26,332 nucleotides of DNA from positions 1-26,332 of the forward strand of contig JAQGAU010000559.1 in NCBI GenBank assembly GCA_034698045.1, written 5' to 3'. The notes below the pieces were generated by a model, which had not been told where the DNA came from, did not search any database, and saw only the letters and a list, made by a program, of their open reading frames with translations. A program made the translations under genes and the position numbers. Of this stretch, positions 10,989 to 24,300 are shown one piece after another. The DNA comes from Paramacrobiotus richtersi. Lineage: Eukaryota; Tardigrada; Eutardigrada; Parachela; Macrobiotidae. How positions within the stretch are numbered: the first letter of the stretch is position 1; the number at the start of each line of letters is the position of its first letter.

Positions 10989-13551
10989 ATGATGGCTGAT
11001 CGAAGAATTCGAGGACGACACCCAGCTGCTGCGCGAGTCAAACGCATCAGACCATCCAGCGAACTCCGGGCCATTTGGCAAAAGCACATCGAAGAACGCA
11101 GGAAGAAACGTCGGTGGGTTAAATTGTATTTCGTACAAATTTTTTCATCTGATCTTGAATGACAATATTCCGTAGAGGAGAGCTATCTGTTCCTTCGCGG
11201 GAGGCCTTTCAGAAAAAGCTGGATAAAATGGACAAAATTGAGAAGAGCCTGGCTGTGGACGAGTATCACAGGATTCTTCGTACATACACGGTAAGGAAAA
11301 CGGAATGATCGGTACATTCCTAAGTAATCTGATACACTAGTAAGTAGTGATTATTCATTATTGTGATTTAATACGAGTTGATCGAGCGAGTTAGCATAGA
11401 ACGGTGCAAATGGATTCTGCAGCGTCAGCGAATCGTGTGTCACGATGTGTGGAAAATTGTAGTGTAACGGGTATGTGCCCAGTTGGTTGACATATTCAGT
11501 CGGACTTTCCCCAGTGTGGGTTCCATTTAAACTAGATTAATATTGGCTGGCATGGGGTTGCTTGTAGCATTTCTTCAGTGTTCGAAAGCGACTTTTTCCG
11601 CTGTGGTATTGCCGTATTGTTATATTTTATGGAAAAATAATTAAATATTTAAAAAAAATGATTAAATATAATATAAAATATAGCATTAAATGTGAAATAA
11701 TTAAATAATAATTTATTACGCAGGGGATTAATTTTTCAGCGCAGCATGCTGTATTATAGTTTTTTCGCCTGGCTTTTTCTTTAAACGGTCAACTTTTTTA
11801 CCGTTTATGTATGGTAGAAAAGTTACGAACTTGAGAAATAGGGAAGACGTTGTTTCAGTCAGCGTTGTTTTCTGCAGACAAGAAACGATAGTGAATTACC
11901 CTGGCCGCAGAGTCCCGCCGAATTAGCACTGGAAGGATGGGAATTCTATCAGCCCGGTATTGTGCGCTGTCCGCACTGCCGACGTACCTGTTTCTTTGAT
12001 TTGTATTCGTACAAAGAAATCTTCTCCGGAGTCTCTTCGGTGGACCAGTCCATGCGTAAGATAATTACTGTAGAATTTCTATATGTTTTGTAAAACGTTA
12101 CCAAATGTCATGCAAATAAATAATGATTAGAACAATGCTGTAGATTCTGCGTTTAATGGAAAATCTATGTATTTTCGTTTTTTTAATTATGTGGTTTATT
12201 TGAGAATTTTTCGAGGCTGCCTTTTCTGTTGGCCTGTAATTACAGTAATTGCTGCGCATGAGCGGTAGTATATTTGCTTTCCTTTTTTAGGCAGTCAGAT
12301 CACCGAGGACTTCCGCCAGCAGTTAGCGAATCCTGGCCATGACATGATGTGTAAGCGTCCGATTTTACCGAGAGGTACGTATAATATTCTTCGATCCATT
12401 GACAACCTGTACTATGTTTCCGTCATTCTGCTGTGCATACGGGTTTTTCATTTTTCAGCTTCGGACATCAATCAGTTCGTCCTGTTCTCATTCAAATCAT
12501 TCCGGGATATGTTTGAAGCGCGTTTGAAATCTCTGGTGGCACACGGTGCCAAATTACCCGTTATCGCCAAAGAATACGACGTAAGTTTTACCGTGTCCAA
12601 AATTCATAATTATTTATGGGGAAAATGTTGGTTTATTTTCGTTTTCTGGCTTGTGATCGCTTGTTCGTGAAGCTGTTATTGAGGGCATGTGTTTTTCAGA
12701 AATTGCTACCAGAAGATTTGATGCACAAAGCGGTCGTTAAGCTTCTCGGGAACGAGTACGATTCGTCGGTTTCATTGGCAGCATCCTATTTGGCACTGTT
12801 TGGATGGCAAGCAAGGTGGGTCTTTTAGACAGGAAGACGCAAGCTACTTCAGTGTTTTGGTATCAGAGTGTACTATTAGTGTAAGAAGATGTTTTGTGGT
12901 GAATGGCAATAATTTTTTTTCATACTATTGAGCAGCGCATTACGAACGGTAATGATACTTTAGAGCACTCACGAATTTTTGTTTATGATATGTATTTTTT
13001 TACATTTTATGGAATATTTTTCTTATGTAATTTTTTACATTTTATGAAATATTTTTCTTATATACAGTATACTGTAATATACTGTAATTTTTTAAATTTT
13101 ATGGAGTATTTTTCTTGTGTAATTTTTTGCATTTTATGAATTATTTTTTTGTCCTTGTTCAGTTTTGTACGGCTGTATTGCTAGAATTTGTGTGTACTTT
13201 TGTGTTTCCATCGTCAAACCGTGCCCATATATTTGTAGTGGTACATCACCCATTCTCAGCTGTCGAGAATGTGACAAGCACATCAACAGCGCTGCCTTCT
13301 GTCCCTTGGAACGATTGCCCATTTTAATGGCCAATGAAAGTGAGGGGTTCAATTCGGATCTCTTTTCCTTCAGTCCCGAGGGGCGTTTCCGTTTCGACTG
13401 CCAACAGGAACATTTTTCATGGTGCCCGTGGATCCGACCGGTTCCTGTGCAGACAGAACGGCTGGAAACACTGGGATTGCCGTTGGAGACTGTCCTGACC
13501 GGAAGTCAGCTGGTCGTGTGTGCGTTCAAGAAGGAATACTTGGATATGTGA
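10989..13551 (+). CDS. ZC3HC1: ZC3HC1/NIPA-like C3HC zinc-finger protein, 7 exons
   Basis: ZC3HC1 (NIPA) binds TPR at the nuclear basket through two zinc-binding BIR-like modules. Exons: 10989-11113, 11176-11290, 11878-12055, 12291-12374, 12459-12580, 12700-12815 and 13239-13551 (stop TGA). All phases agree; the frame is 1053 nt, 350 residues. Residues 1-45 are very basic. Module 1: LALEGWEF then CPHC (C111, C114) and GHDMMC (H156, C160), like human YGW, CSSC and AHEKFC. FKSFRDMFEARL, LLPEDL and YLALFGW match the region after the human finger. Module 2: CREC (C255, C258), then EHFSWCPW (H305, C309), like human HRDWCPW. The long disordered insert of human ZC3HC1 is absent. The acceptor of the last exon is uncertain: 13185, 13239 and 13260 all keep the frame. 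I chose 13239 because the spacing between modules is nearest to human. Confidence 0.85.
12995..13151 (+). repeat. T-rich minisatellite in intron 6 of the ZC3HC1-like gene
   Basis: About four degenerate copies of a unit of roughly 36 nt follow one another. Each has a T run, CATTTTATG or a close variant, then TATTTTTCTT. The second copy carries an extra palindromic stretch around CAGTATACTG. The array ends at a strong-looking acceptor at 13162 that is out of frame with the gene. Confidence 0.7.
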
Positions 13552-13613
13552 TTAGGAATGTTTTAGGATTATTTTCTTATCATTTGACGGCATTTCTTGT
13601 AGAAATCAACTGA

Positions 13614-13619
13614 AATAAA
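13614..13619 (+). terminator. Poly(A) signal (AATAAA) of the ZC3HC1-like gene
   Basis: AATAAA lies 63 nt past the stop codon and is followed by a TTTTGT-rich downstream element, a normal arrangement for a short 3' untranslated region. Confidence 0.75.
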
Positions 13620-15389
13620 AATTCTTTGGTTTTGTCCATTTTGTTAGATTTTTTGTTAAAGATTTTAATTATATTATGTTCAGATATTCAGTTTTGTGTT
13701 CAGAAACGTCTAAAATGTTAAATCAGCGGCATTTTATTTAAGGAAATCATTTTCGGTCCTTTTCGTTGCGATATAATGTACCTGTTTATTTTCCTTCGGA
13801 TTTTGTAAGTGATGCGGACTCATGCATGGATTTAACATCGTAAGGTCAGAAGTGTCATGTTGATTTTGTGTCTGGCACGTATTATGCGCCACTAGCGACT
13901 GCGCTGGTAGAAAGTGGAAAATCGGGTGTTGTGAACGAGTGGTCAGTGAGGCTTGTGTTTGTCAGATTTTACGGATCACTTCCCGTCCGTAAATTTAAAC
14001 ACTGGGGGTATTTGTTTGTTATTATTAGATTTTACCGTCTGTGTTATTGATCCGGACATCTGGCTGTTCGGATAAATCTGGATTACATACATAGTTTATG
14101 GCGGTGTAGATATTAACAAAATTCTCGTTGATTCTGTCGAATCTATTCGTTTCGATAGCTGCGTATCCGAGCTGAATTTAAATCAATTTACCCGTTTCCA
14201 TGAGGATCGTATACTTATTTGTTTCGTTCCTTTTAGTAGCCCTGGTTCTTTTTTTCGGAACCCTTTGTCCAGATTTATTTATTTTCGAGATTTTGTTGTT
14301 GAGAATTAGCCGCAACAGGACTGAGTTCAGACTTCAGAGTAAAAATCGAAGCTTAGAAAAAAAAACGATTCACATACTTGGTAACTTTTTGTTTTAATCC
14401 TTCCATTTCGTTTTCGTATATGTACAAGCGATTCCATTTTAAGCGAATCGTAAACCGCAGCTTCAAACAAAATTCAAGAATGCAGTCTGCCGGATAACTA
14501 TCACAAATCACTTTTATTGCTTTTATTTATTGCCATTAAAGTGCCCTCATTAGCCTGCGATACGAGTTACAGCGAGATAAAAGTCCAAATCAGGACAGAT
14601 GATGCGAGACACTGACCTGAAAAGTAGAAGCACTTGAAGAATTGCTGTAGGAAGTACGCATAACGATACGAGCTGCCGGGAATGTTGATGTTTCGTTTTC
14701 GGTAAACTGTTGCGACTTTCTTCCTTTACGTCTAATTAAATGTGTTAATCGGGCGACATGTTCAATGCAGTTTTTTTCTCAATATCCGGCAGGTTTAAGT
14801 ATGCTGATAAGGTAGTAAAACGCGGCTTATCTGGCGGCAGTCCAGTACTAACCGCTAGCCACAAAGGCAGCCGGCAACAGACGAGACTGACGAGTCATTC
14901 ATTCATCCGCAGCCAGCCAATGAGATTGATTCATTCAGCACGTCGAGGGCTGGCTTTTGCACCACAAATCGCACAACTCATTGGGCAGCGTAACGAGCAT
15001 TCTCTCATACCGCAGCACCGGAACTTTGATTCATACATCTGGGCGGGTGCCTAACAATGATATCATCCTCAGGTATCCACGCCACCGGCCGAGTTTATTC
15101 AGTGCATTACACACGCGGTACTACAAGTCGCGTCAGGTCTTGGCAAATCTTCGCTGGAGAATTCTTGACGCAACTTGTGTCACACAGAATCTATCAGAAT
15201 GTGAGTCATCTGAAAAAAAGTAACAACCACAGATCATCGTGATGCGACAGATTTCGCGATCTGTGGCAGATATCACCCGCTGTATGCATTCATTTGTTGG
15301 ATTTTAAGGAAGATTGTTGATTGTTGTTTGAGGATTGTTTATCGTTTAATAACGTTATCTAATCATCTTTGTCAATCGACAAATTAATC
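13620..15389. other. Spacer and upstream region of the SUN gene
   Basis: No gene is supported across these 1.77 kb. The left part is T-rich. The stretch 14800-15200 is less AT-rich and is the likely place for the distal SUN promoter and 5' untranslated exon(s). GGCGGCAGT there (within 14834-14843) is the reverse complement of a 9-mer in the MAN2C1 upstream region. A small stem CAGAT/ATCTG lies at 15248-15263. A hydrophobic 65-codon frame at 14200-14397 is judged likely chance. Confidence 0.4.
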
Positions 15390-18300
15390 ATGTCGGATCG
15401 GAGATTGCGATCTCGTGTGTTGTCCCGACCGGGATTTTCGGATGTCACTCACCATGAGGAATCTCACCAAACAACCTCAGACAGCGGAGCGACTACCACG
15501 CGAACCTCAACCACCGTAAAACGAGTCAAGTATGTCAACGCGGAAACGTTTTAATCATTTCGTTTGTGTTTGTTTTATGATAAGTGCTGTTGAAAATTTT
15601 GAATTATGAATATTTGCTAATCTGTCGGCATGGAGATGCCGGTAGTAAAATGAAAAGCAACCGCCTGCTTTTTCGAATACTTTCTTATCATGCAGGTGTC
15701 CACGTTAAACAATTTAGGAAATAAATTTGTGTAGTGAATTGTAAAACTGCCATGACACTGACCGAATATGGCGTAATTGGAAAAATCAAACAAAGTTTTT
15801 TCTTACGGTATATTATTGGTTAATTAACAAATTTGCGTGTGGCTTGGGACTGCGAATTTTGTATTACATATTTCATCAATTTTCATGATAAAAATCATAA
15901 AATTTTCTCATTGCGCATGTGGCTTTTTGATGGTGGTGTCACGTGTTCATTATAAATTTACATGTGATTTTTAAATTCCAACACAAATACAGAAATTATT
16001 ATACAAATTCTAATTATTTAGAAAAGTATTTACACAATTTTGTGATGAAATTTGAGTATAATTTTGTACTTTTAACAGTAATCAAAATCCCTCCGGTAAC
16101 TGAAAGTGTTTTTAAGAATAATTTTCAGCAAAAAAAACTAGATAAATTTAAATCGGATATGTGAGGGAAGGTGATTTTTTTTTACTATTTCTTACGATAA
16201 TTTTATTAAAAATGTTTATCAAATGAATACCATTAAAAAAATGATCGTGTACGAAATGATACCACAAAATCGTATGGCCAATAAACCCCGTTCAGTGTGT
16301 AATTGGATGATTACTTACAGATTCCAACTGGATAATAATGGAGAATCTCTTGATGGGAACGTGAGAGCGGAAGTAATTAGATCATCGGTTGAAAGCGACC
16401 GCGAAGGATCTATTATGTCTGATGTGGCGACAATGGAGGGCTCGCGCAACACAGCCAGCCAGACGGATAATGGCATTTACGCGCGTCTATTGCGCTCAGC
16501 GTCGCCCATGACGTATGTGGGCGCCCTGGATGTCGTACAGGAAGCGCACCGGAGATTCACCAGCAATACCAGTGTGCAGCGGATTCTGGAGTTTTTACGC
16601 CAAAGGTAGCGTTATATGTATACGAATAAATGCGTAAAATATAATGGCGAAGATCTCACCAATTCTTCAAGAAATCACTGGTGTAAATATTGTTAAAAAC
16701 ATGTTTTCCAATTTATTAAATAAATAAACAAAAAATAAATTTAAATACTTTAATAATCAGTTGAATAAATTTAAATTTAAGTGGACTGAATTATTTTTAC
16801 AAGGAAAAAATGCCGATAATTTATCCCGGCAGAAATTCTCCGCACGGTGAAAAAATTATCTTTCAGATTTTATCATAGAAATAAAAATCTTGTCAGTGCT
16901 AATATGCGTAATGTTTGAACGATGTAATAATTGTATTTTAAATTTCAGAGTTTTTTTTTATAAATTATGTTCATTTATCAGTCAGAGCTAGTTCGAACGA
17001 TCGTTGTGGTAAATAGAAGAAATCGTAGTGTAAGGGCTATAAATCATAATTCCAACGACGCTAGCCGAAGCTGTTGAATGGAATTAGATTTGCTAAAATG
17101 TGGTGAATTATCAACGAATTTGCCTTTTTACCGCCTTTCTGTAGAAGTACCTGGTTTTGCGCTGCTAGAAATATTTTTAATCAAGAAAATTTCCATAACA
17201 ATACGGACATAATTTTGTCGAATATAAACTGCATACATCAGTGTCATGTGTAGGTCAATATTTTGGAGCATGTGCTATTATCTTAAACATGATGGATCGG
17301 TGTGAGAGTGCAAAGTTGGCTGTTTTCTTTAATTACTGATCAGCCAGTTTTTAGAGACGTCTCAAATATTTGTTAAGCGCACCAGTGTTTGACGCATCAG
17401 ATGGTTATGAAACCGGTTTCTTCGGGTATCAGAGACGCGCCGTGTGTAATTATGTAATTATACCCGAGGTATGATGTTTCCCTTGTTATTCAACTTTAGC
17501 ACGGGTTCAATGGAAATTTTGGGGTAAAAAAGAGGCCGTAATTAGAAGGCGGAACTGGAATGTGTTCTCTTGATCTCGGACTGCTTTCGAAAAAGTCATT
17601 TTATGAATTCGCTTTACGTTGCGATCATGCAGGTTTATTTTGGAAAATATTGCAGATGTCATAATGAAAACGAAGATAAATCGGTTTATATAATTATCGA
17701 TCGAAGTTGCGACGATTAATCGTTACCGGATAGAAAAAACACATCTTCAAAAAATCAAAATAGTTAACAAAATTGAAATAATAAAAGTTACGAAATTAAA
17801 ATAGTTAATAGGGATTCAAAAATTAATTTACGAGAATTTTAAAATAATTTACGAATTAGGTGGAAGTGCCGAATACGTGATGTATTAAATAAATAATTAA
17901 AAAATAGTTCGGCCAAAAAATAAACGGTCGATATTTGCAAAATGACGTAAACATCAAGATAACAATTTTGCCGGAATTATTTTTTTGATGATTAGCATCG
18001 ATTTTTGTCGTGAAAAAGAAAACAATTCTCCACGTGTTAAACTGAATCGAAAAATAATTCTTGATCGTTTCATCGTCGCATTATGTCCGACACAACAGCT
18101 AATTAACGGAGGAACACGTTTTCTTTTCGATATTCTGTTTCCTTTTGATTGTCTTGACGTGCTTGTCAGGTGACACGCATTTTTTCGATCAAGCCGTTCA
18201 GTTGTAACGTTAGCTCGGCAATAAACATGTGGACGGTGAATTTGCGAACAGCATGTGGCCATTAAGCGCTACTATTGCGGAATAAGTTTCCGTGCGTTAT

Positions 18301-21300
18301 GAGTGGGGTTTGTGAAAAAGCAGCTGCGATTCAAGGTTTTATATAACAGGGGATGCTTGGAGAATCGTGCGGAAACATTTTTGTCGAGTTGAAATCGATA
18401 AAGCCATTAAAACGCAACGCTTCACTTACTGGCTGCTGGTCGAGAATAAAGTACAGTCAAATATTTTTTGTTGCTATTTTTAGACCACAAGGATGAAAGC
18501 GCTGCATGATTTTCTTATGCACAAATGTTTTTGTTATTTTTATATGAAGTTTCCTGCGTGATTTTTGAGTTTAATATAACCGTTATCATAACCGTTAAGC
18601 ATGTTAATTTTCGTAGGTACAGCGTGGTTTCCGTAGAACAGTGGCTGTGGTTGCACGTTGCTAGCGGGAATTACAAGCACAGTTAAACTTTAATAATGCC
18701 ACAAAGCAGTATTTATCAGAAATTTCGCTTCGCTATACTTTTTGATTTCCGTTAATTATAGGTTATACAAAATTATAAACTGTTACAGTAATTAAAAAAA
18801 TGTAAAATACAGATACAACTAACTTCAGGTGTCCTTGCTACTGCAATTTTACCTTTAACGTGAAATCCTTTAAAACTGTTTTCTAGTTAAAGAAGATGTA
18901 TAGAAATATTTACTGTAACTTGAATAGGGCTGATAGAAAACTTTTCTGAAATTTTGTGAAAATTTTTGCAAAATCAGGAAGTTTATTTAACGAATCTAAT
19001 TTAGCACGTAAAGTGCCGGGAGCGTTTTTGAGTTAGATAAGGATTGGCTCTGCATTCTAATTGGCATACTGTCCAATAAAGAGTGAACGTCACACGTGAC
19101 ATTTTTTATACAATTGGTGCATCAGACATCACGTGGGCGGTCGTAAACTGACGACGCGCTAGCCTGAATTCCTATACGGTGTAGCCCGTAATTTCCCCAG
19201 TAATTTAGACAAAAGGCTGAAATGGCGAGAGCGTCTGCATGTGATTTCCCTGTTGAATCTTTTTCCCGAATTTTTTCCTTGTTTGTTGGCGTTTGCCATT
19301 AAATTTTCTTCCTCGATGTGCATCATTTGAATTCCAAAATATCACCGACACACTAATCTTATCAGGGACCTGTCAGAACGTTAGCGCTTGATTTATTAGT
19401 GTTGCTGCTAGCTGCGCACAGAGAGTCGGTTGCGCTGTTCATTTTTACGAGTGTTTGTTTTGTGGAACATTCTGGTCGGGTCTTCGCCATGTCTAAGTAC
19501 CAGTAAGGCTTTCCAACATGCGTTGGTTGTAAAAGTTTATTATTCCTAACGTTGGCGTGATGTTTTGCAGCGACGAGAAACCAAAAACTGGATACACTTA
19601 CGCAATGGGGTGAGTTTACATGTTCCGTTGTGGGTTCTTCCTGGTCCTTGTGATTTGTTGTTTGCAATGTATTTAAATAATTTACCGTACTTTTATTGTG
19701 TGCTGATCAGTTGAGTGGTTTTCTTCCAAAATCCGAGAACTTTTAGTCAAAGCAGAGTGGATAGTTTTGAAAATGAGTTAATCAGAGAAGTTGGATTGTT
19801 TTGTTTTGCTTTTCGTAACGTTTTAGCGTTCTTTGTTTTCATTGCTTTCTGTGACTTCCCTTCATTACGGTAAAAGAAAACAAATTAAACGGCGGTTTTT
19901 GGAAAAGTGTTTGTTTGCATGCGTTTGCTTATTTTGAGTTGCAGTTATTTTTTATACTGTTTCCTCCGATTTTGCTTTGTTTCAGTGGAAAGTACAGTAG
20001 ATGAGAAGATATTTTTATTTAAATTTGGTAATTTTCGATTTTGCTTTATTTCAGCAAAGTCAATAAGAAGATATTTGTATTTAAATTTAGTAATTTTCGA
20101 TTTTGCTTTATTTTATTGGAAAGTCGAAGAGAAAAATGTTTCAATAAAATTTTGTAATTTTATGGTTATTTTTTCAGGAGAGGTTACCGAGAGAACGGGA
20201 TCGCCGATCCAGAACCCCCCAACATGTGCCGTTACAGTCTGGATCATTATGTTGATCGTGCGGCTGAATCCGCTGGACAGACATCGTTGGCGGCGGGTTC
20301 TTCGTATTCTCGTAACGTTACGCGCACAGCTGGAGGGACGTCGACAGCCGCTTCCTCCTATTCCCAACGCCAGACGCGTTCCTCAGCCCGATCTCACAGT
20401 GCCTTCTCGGATGATGAAAACGATGAGGATTTTATTCGTCAACGACAGATTCGCTCGCGCCAGTCTTCCACTGTTCCAGGTAAACTTGGATGGTTTCCTG
20501 ATTTTTTCCCTGATGGAGACATAAAAGTTTAACACTTCAAAGTCTGATTTGACGGAATCAAACTGTCAGTAGGTTTTATTGTAGATTCATAAAAATCGGC
20601 ACTATAACAGGGATTTTTTCTTTGTTGTAAACTAGTTATTTCAAACTGAAGCAGGGTTGTAAATCAGCCTCGTAACTATTCAGTAAAATGTTTTTCCATA
20701 GCTGCAGTCATTGATAAAAAGTTTATCCCATATGGAAGGTTTTCACGATACTTTATCGGTGGTGATGTGAAGATTAGTTGTGGTAATTTTTGTGGCGAAA
20801 ATCATTTATACACTGGTCTGAATGCTTTATGAGCATAGTAATTTCTGCTGTCTTTTTTACATTAATTCAGTTAACGCTCCGTAATTTCAATAGAAATTTT
20901 CATCGGAGCATGCCGTGATTGACTTTCAATGCTAATTTTGTCAACGGTGCGTTGACTCTTGTTGGCGTTTGTTGTAGAACCGGCTAGTCCGTTCATGGAT
21001 GCCATTTCCAAAGTTTCGCGAGTCTGCCGGCGTATTATCACTTCAACGACGACTACCACCACCGGCCACTCGAACCAGTCACGGGGGAATGAATTCGATG
21101 ATCGGGAAGTGGACGCGTCTAAATTGGTGACGGTGAATGGGCGTATCACTCCGGAATCTCGCTCTGGATCGGGAACAGAAGGTAGAGCATTAACAGATGC
21201 TTTAACCGCGGTTTATTTACTGTTGACTAATTTGGGTTCGGTAAACGTTTAGAAAGAGTGAGGAAGATGAAAATCGTAATCAGAAAAACGCAAAAATTCA

Positions 21301-24300
21301 AATTTCAATGGTGTTGTTCTTACAAACCCCGGAATAGCTTCGTTGTGTTATATAAGTGCTACCGATGTTTTAATAGCGACGGGCGATCTGTTGTAGACTC
21401 GGGATCCAAAAGCCCGCCTTTTCTTAGCAGATCCTATTTCTCAGCGCGTGAAAGCGATTCTTCCTCTTCCCAGCGGGTGAATCGACAATCTGGCTTGAAT
21501 CGCCAACGTGGGTCCGGTTTGAATGGCATTTATTCGAACGGCCATCTCGGCGTTTATCCTCATCCGCTGGGCATTTCCACGCGGACGGCTGCCGCTGGTA
21601 TGTCCTTGTAAATGCAGTTACTACGGATTTTCGCAGTGTAGTGGCTAGAATGTGGCGTCTTTAATGTCGGTGAGATATCGTCCGATGGTTTAAAAACCGT
21701 ATTGTGAATAGCTTTCTTTTTCTCCTCTTTATTACAATTGTTACTAAAAGTTTCCTGATCACTGAACGATTAATGCAATCAGTTTTCTGCTTGGATTACA
21801 GGGCAAAATCACGCAATCATTCTGATTATTGATCACATTAAGTGGTCCTTTTTTTGCGTAACATTTTCTCTTTAAGTGTCTTGTTGGGTTTTCTGTGAAA
21901 AGGTGATAACGATGTTTTGTCCTCGTTTACAGCGCGATCAGTATTGGATACGGTACGCCGGCGGCTGATTGATATCGTGACAACAACCACCACAACGTGA
22001 GTCTTTGTTGTTCCGGCGTGATGAAATCTTCACGTGTTTCTACTTTCCATGGTTGACAGACAGTAGAAATTAAATTTATTGTATTTGGAACAGGATTACC
22101 AATGTTTTCACAAAGGACGAGTATGGGAACGAAGAGCGTCCACGCCGGTCGCGTTGGGCTACGTGTTGCTGGTGTCTGCCTTGGCTTCTCTTACTGCCGT
22201 TGCTTTTCGGTAAGAAGTGTTGAAATTTCACCAGGACATTAGGCGTAGTAATTTTCTCCTGATTTTTATATTTTAACTTTTCCCGTGTTGCTTTTGCTCG
22301 TAATTAAATTTTTACTGTCGTTGTTATTAATTTTTCGGAAGCAGTGGAACGCGGTATATTTTGTAAAAAAACATTTTTATTTAAATATTTATCCAGTGTG
22401 TTTGGTTAGAAAACTGTTCGCATTTTGTCCATTTTTGAATATTGCTCTTCTGTGATAGTGCGAAATGTGAATGTAGTTTTCAGACATGTTTTGTTTGCGT
22501 ACAATGAAAATTTTTTATCACTATCGCGAAATTTAATGTGCGCGGAGAAATAGTAATAATTTATCACATATGTGTGAAAAATAGCAGTAAACTGTGCTTT
22601 TAAGAATACTAAAATCATAATCATTCTTGGCTTTATGAAATATGCTGCTTGGATTTAGGTTTATTGCCCCTCATCTGGCGCAGCAGCGAAGCAGGTGCTG
22701 GCAACTCTACGATGGTGATTAATCAGTTTTATCACGGATTATGGCCCACTATATTCGGCGTGGAGCGGAGCGCGACGCCAGTGATTTATCAGTTGAATAG
22801 CACGGTAATCAGATGCGGTTACGGATCAGCGGATTAACCCCTTGTTTGCATAAGAGATTTGGTCGGGTTTTGTGTGGGGTTTGACGTGATCGTTTATGGT
22901 TGACAGAATCTCACCAGGGAACAGCTGGAGCAAATTATCGACTGGAAACTGAGGGAACTTCCGGTCAGTTTTGATTGATTTTCTTGGTTGATATGGTCCA
23001 TATGTCTACCAAATTTTTCGAAATGAAACTTTTAATTTTTTCCCGCATTTCAAATCATACGTTTAATAGTCATCATGCTTATACAAATGTGTTGAAGAAT
23101 AATTTTTTTAATTAAGCAATGAATACGTTTTTACGTTCTTTTGATACTGTGGCACGTCTGCATCCGTAGTGTTTTCGTCCTTTTTTTTCTGATGCTATGT
23201 GCAAGAAAACTACGCCGTCGTTATTCATTATAGAAGGCGAATCACGGTTGGCATTGTCAGTGCTTTGCAAATGGGGAAAACTGGTTCAATTAATTTCTGT
23301 GGTTATTTTAATGGAGTAGTATATTTTATAGTGTAGTATCGTTTGAACTGTTAATTTACCTTTCTCATCTGTTCTTATAGGTACCTAAAAACTGCTGTGA
23401 TGATCTCGCCCTTATCCGATCTCAGATTGATCTGCTCCTGGACCGCATCAACGTAAGCAAATTCGTAGTGAAGTGTCACACCCAGTATCCAACGTTCGTC
23501 TCTTCGCGGTGTTGACTTGTTACAAAAAGGCATATCGATCTATCAATACTTTTTCTCAGGATTTCTTTATATTAGTTCTGCGATAACTGTTTTGCTGCTG
23601 GTTGTGGTTGGTTTGTATAATTTCTTCTCACCCGAGCTCTCATCCACTAGGCATTACAAAATGATTCAGTCAGTCGCGAAAAGTGGGAACAGGAACGCAT
23701 AGTCAGTGAGGACCGAACGCGGCAGTCGACTGAGGAACTACGGATCGTTTTGTCCACTTTGGAAGCAGCATCGGTAAGATTTCTACTATCTATACATTGT
23801 GGGCGGATTGGATCCCCTCGTAACCTGTGTGTCTTGTTTCTAGAAAACTCGAGACGATTACGTTCCCAAAGTGATTCAAGAGCGGGAACGTTTCACGCTG
23901 GACGATATCCGTTTGATGATTGCGCAGATGATCAAGCGGTATGATGAGGATAAGATTGGAGAACCGGATCATGCTCTCGAGTCCGCCGGTAAATAAGTCG
24001 ATGCATTGTTCGTATATTTTGTTTCATATTTTCGAACTGCGACGTATAGTGCAGTAACAGAAGACTTCATTTTTAAGTTTTCCTCTGTTGGTTTGTTTTT
24101 AACTGCGGTTGATGTATCTTGAATTTCTTGAGTCTGTTCTACTCGGATAGATTCGTTATGTTGACCATTTTGCACATATACAGGATATACTGTACAATTT
24201 TTTGTATAGGTGCTACTGTAATCAGCACGCGTTGTACGGAGGAGTACAAATGGGGCCAAGCACAGTTCAGTCTCCTGGGCATTCCCTTATGGACGTGGAC

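Larger units (their letters stand above)
16606..19570 (+). other. Large SUN intron 2
   Basis: This intron is nearly 3 kb, far longer than any other in the window. Most of it is AT-rich with no coding signal, including loosely repeated A/T-rich blocks around 17755-17870 that share AAAATAGTTAA. It holds the first copy of the A-box-like motif (17024-17038) and, near its end, the putative internal promoter and alternative first exon. Length and content together suit an intron that doubles as a promoter region. Confidence 0.5.

Noticed and set aside
14200-14397. 65-codon plus-strand frame beginning with a hydrophobic signal-like segment (MRIVYLFVSFLLVALVLF).
   Set aside because: The region is T-rich, which creates hydrophobic frames by chance. 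The start context is weak, the remainder is low complexity, and only a variant ATTAAA lies downstream.
14758-15223. Overlapping plus-strand frames of about 90 codons upstream of SUN.
   Set aside because: They have no recognisable similarity and compete in several frames; the less AT-rich composition of the SUN upstream region explains them.
17954-18262. 102-codon minus-strand frame (MATCCSQIHRPHVYC) within SUN intron 2.
   Set aside because: It is basic and compositionally odd, with no family, splice partners or poly(A) context; judged chance.
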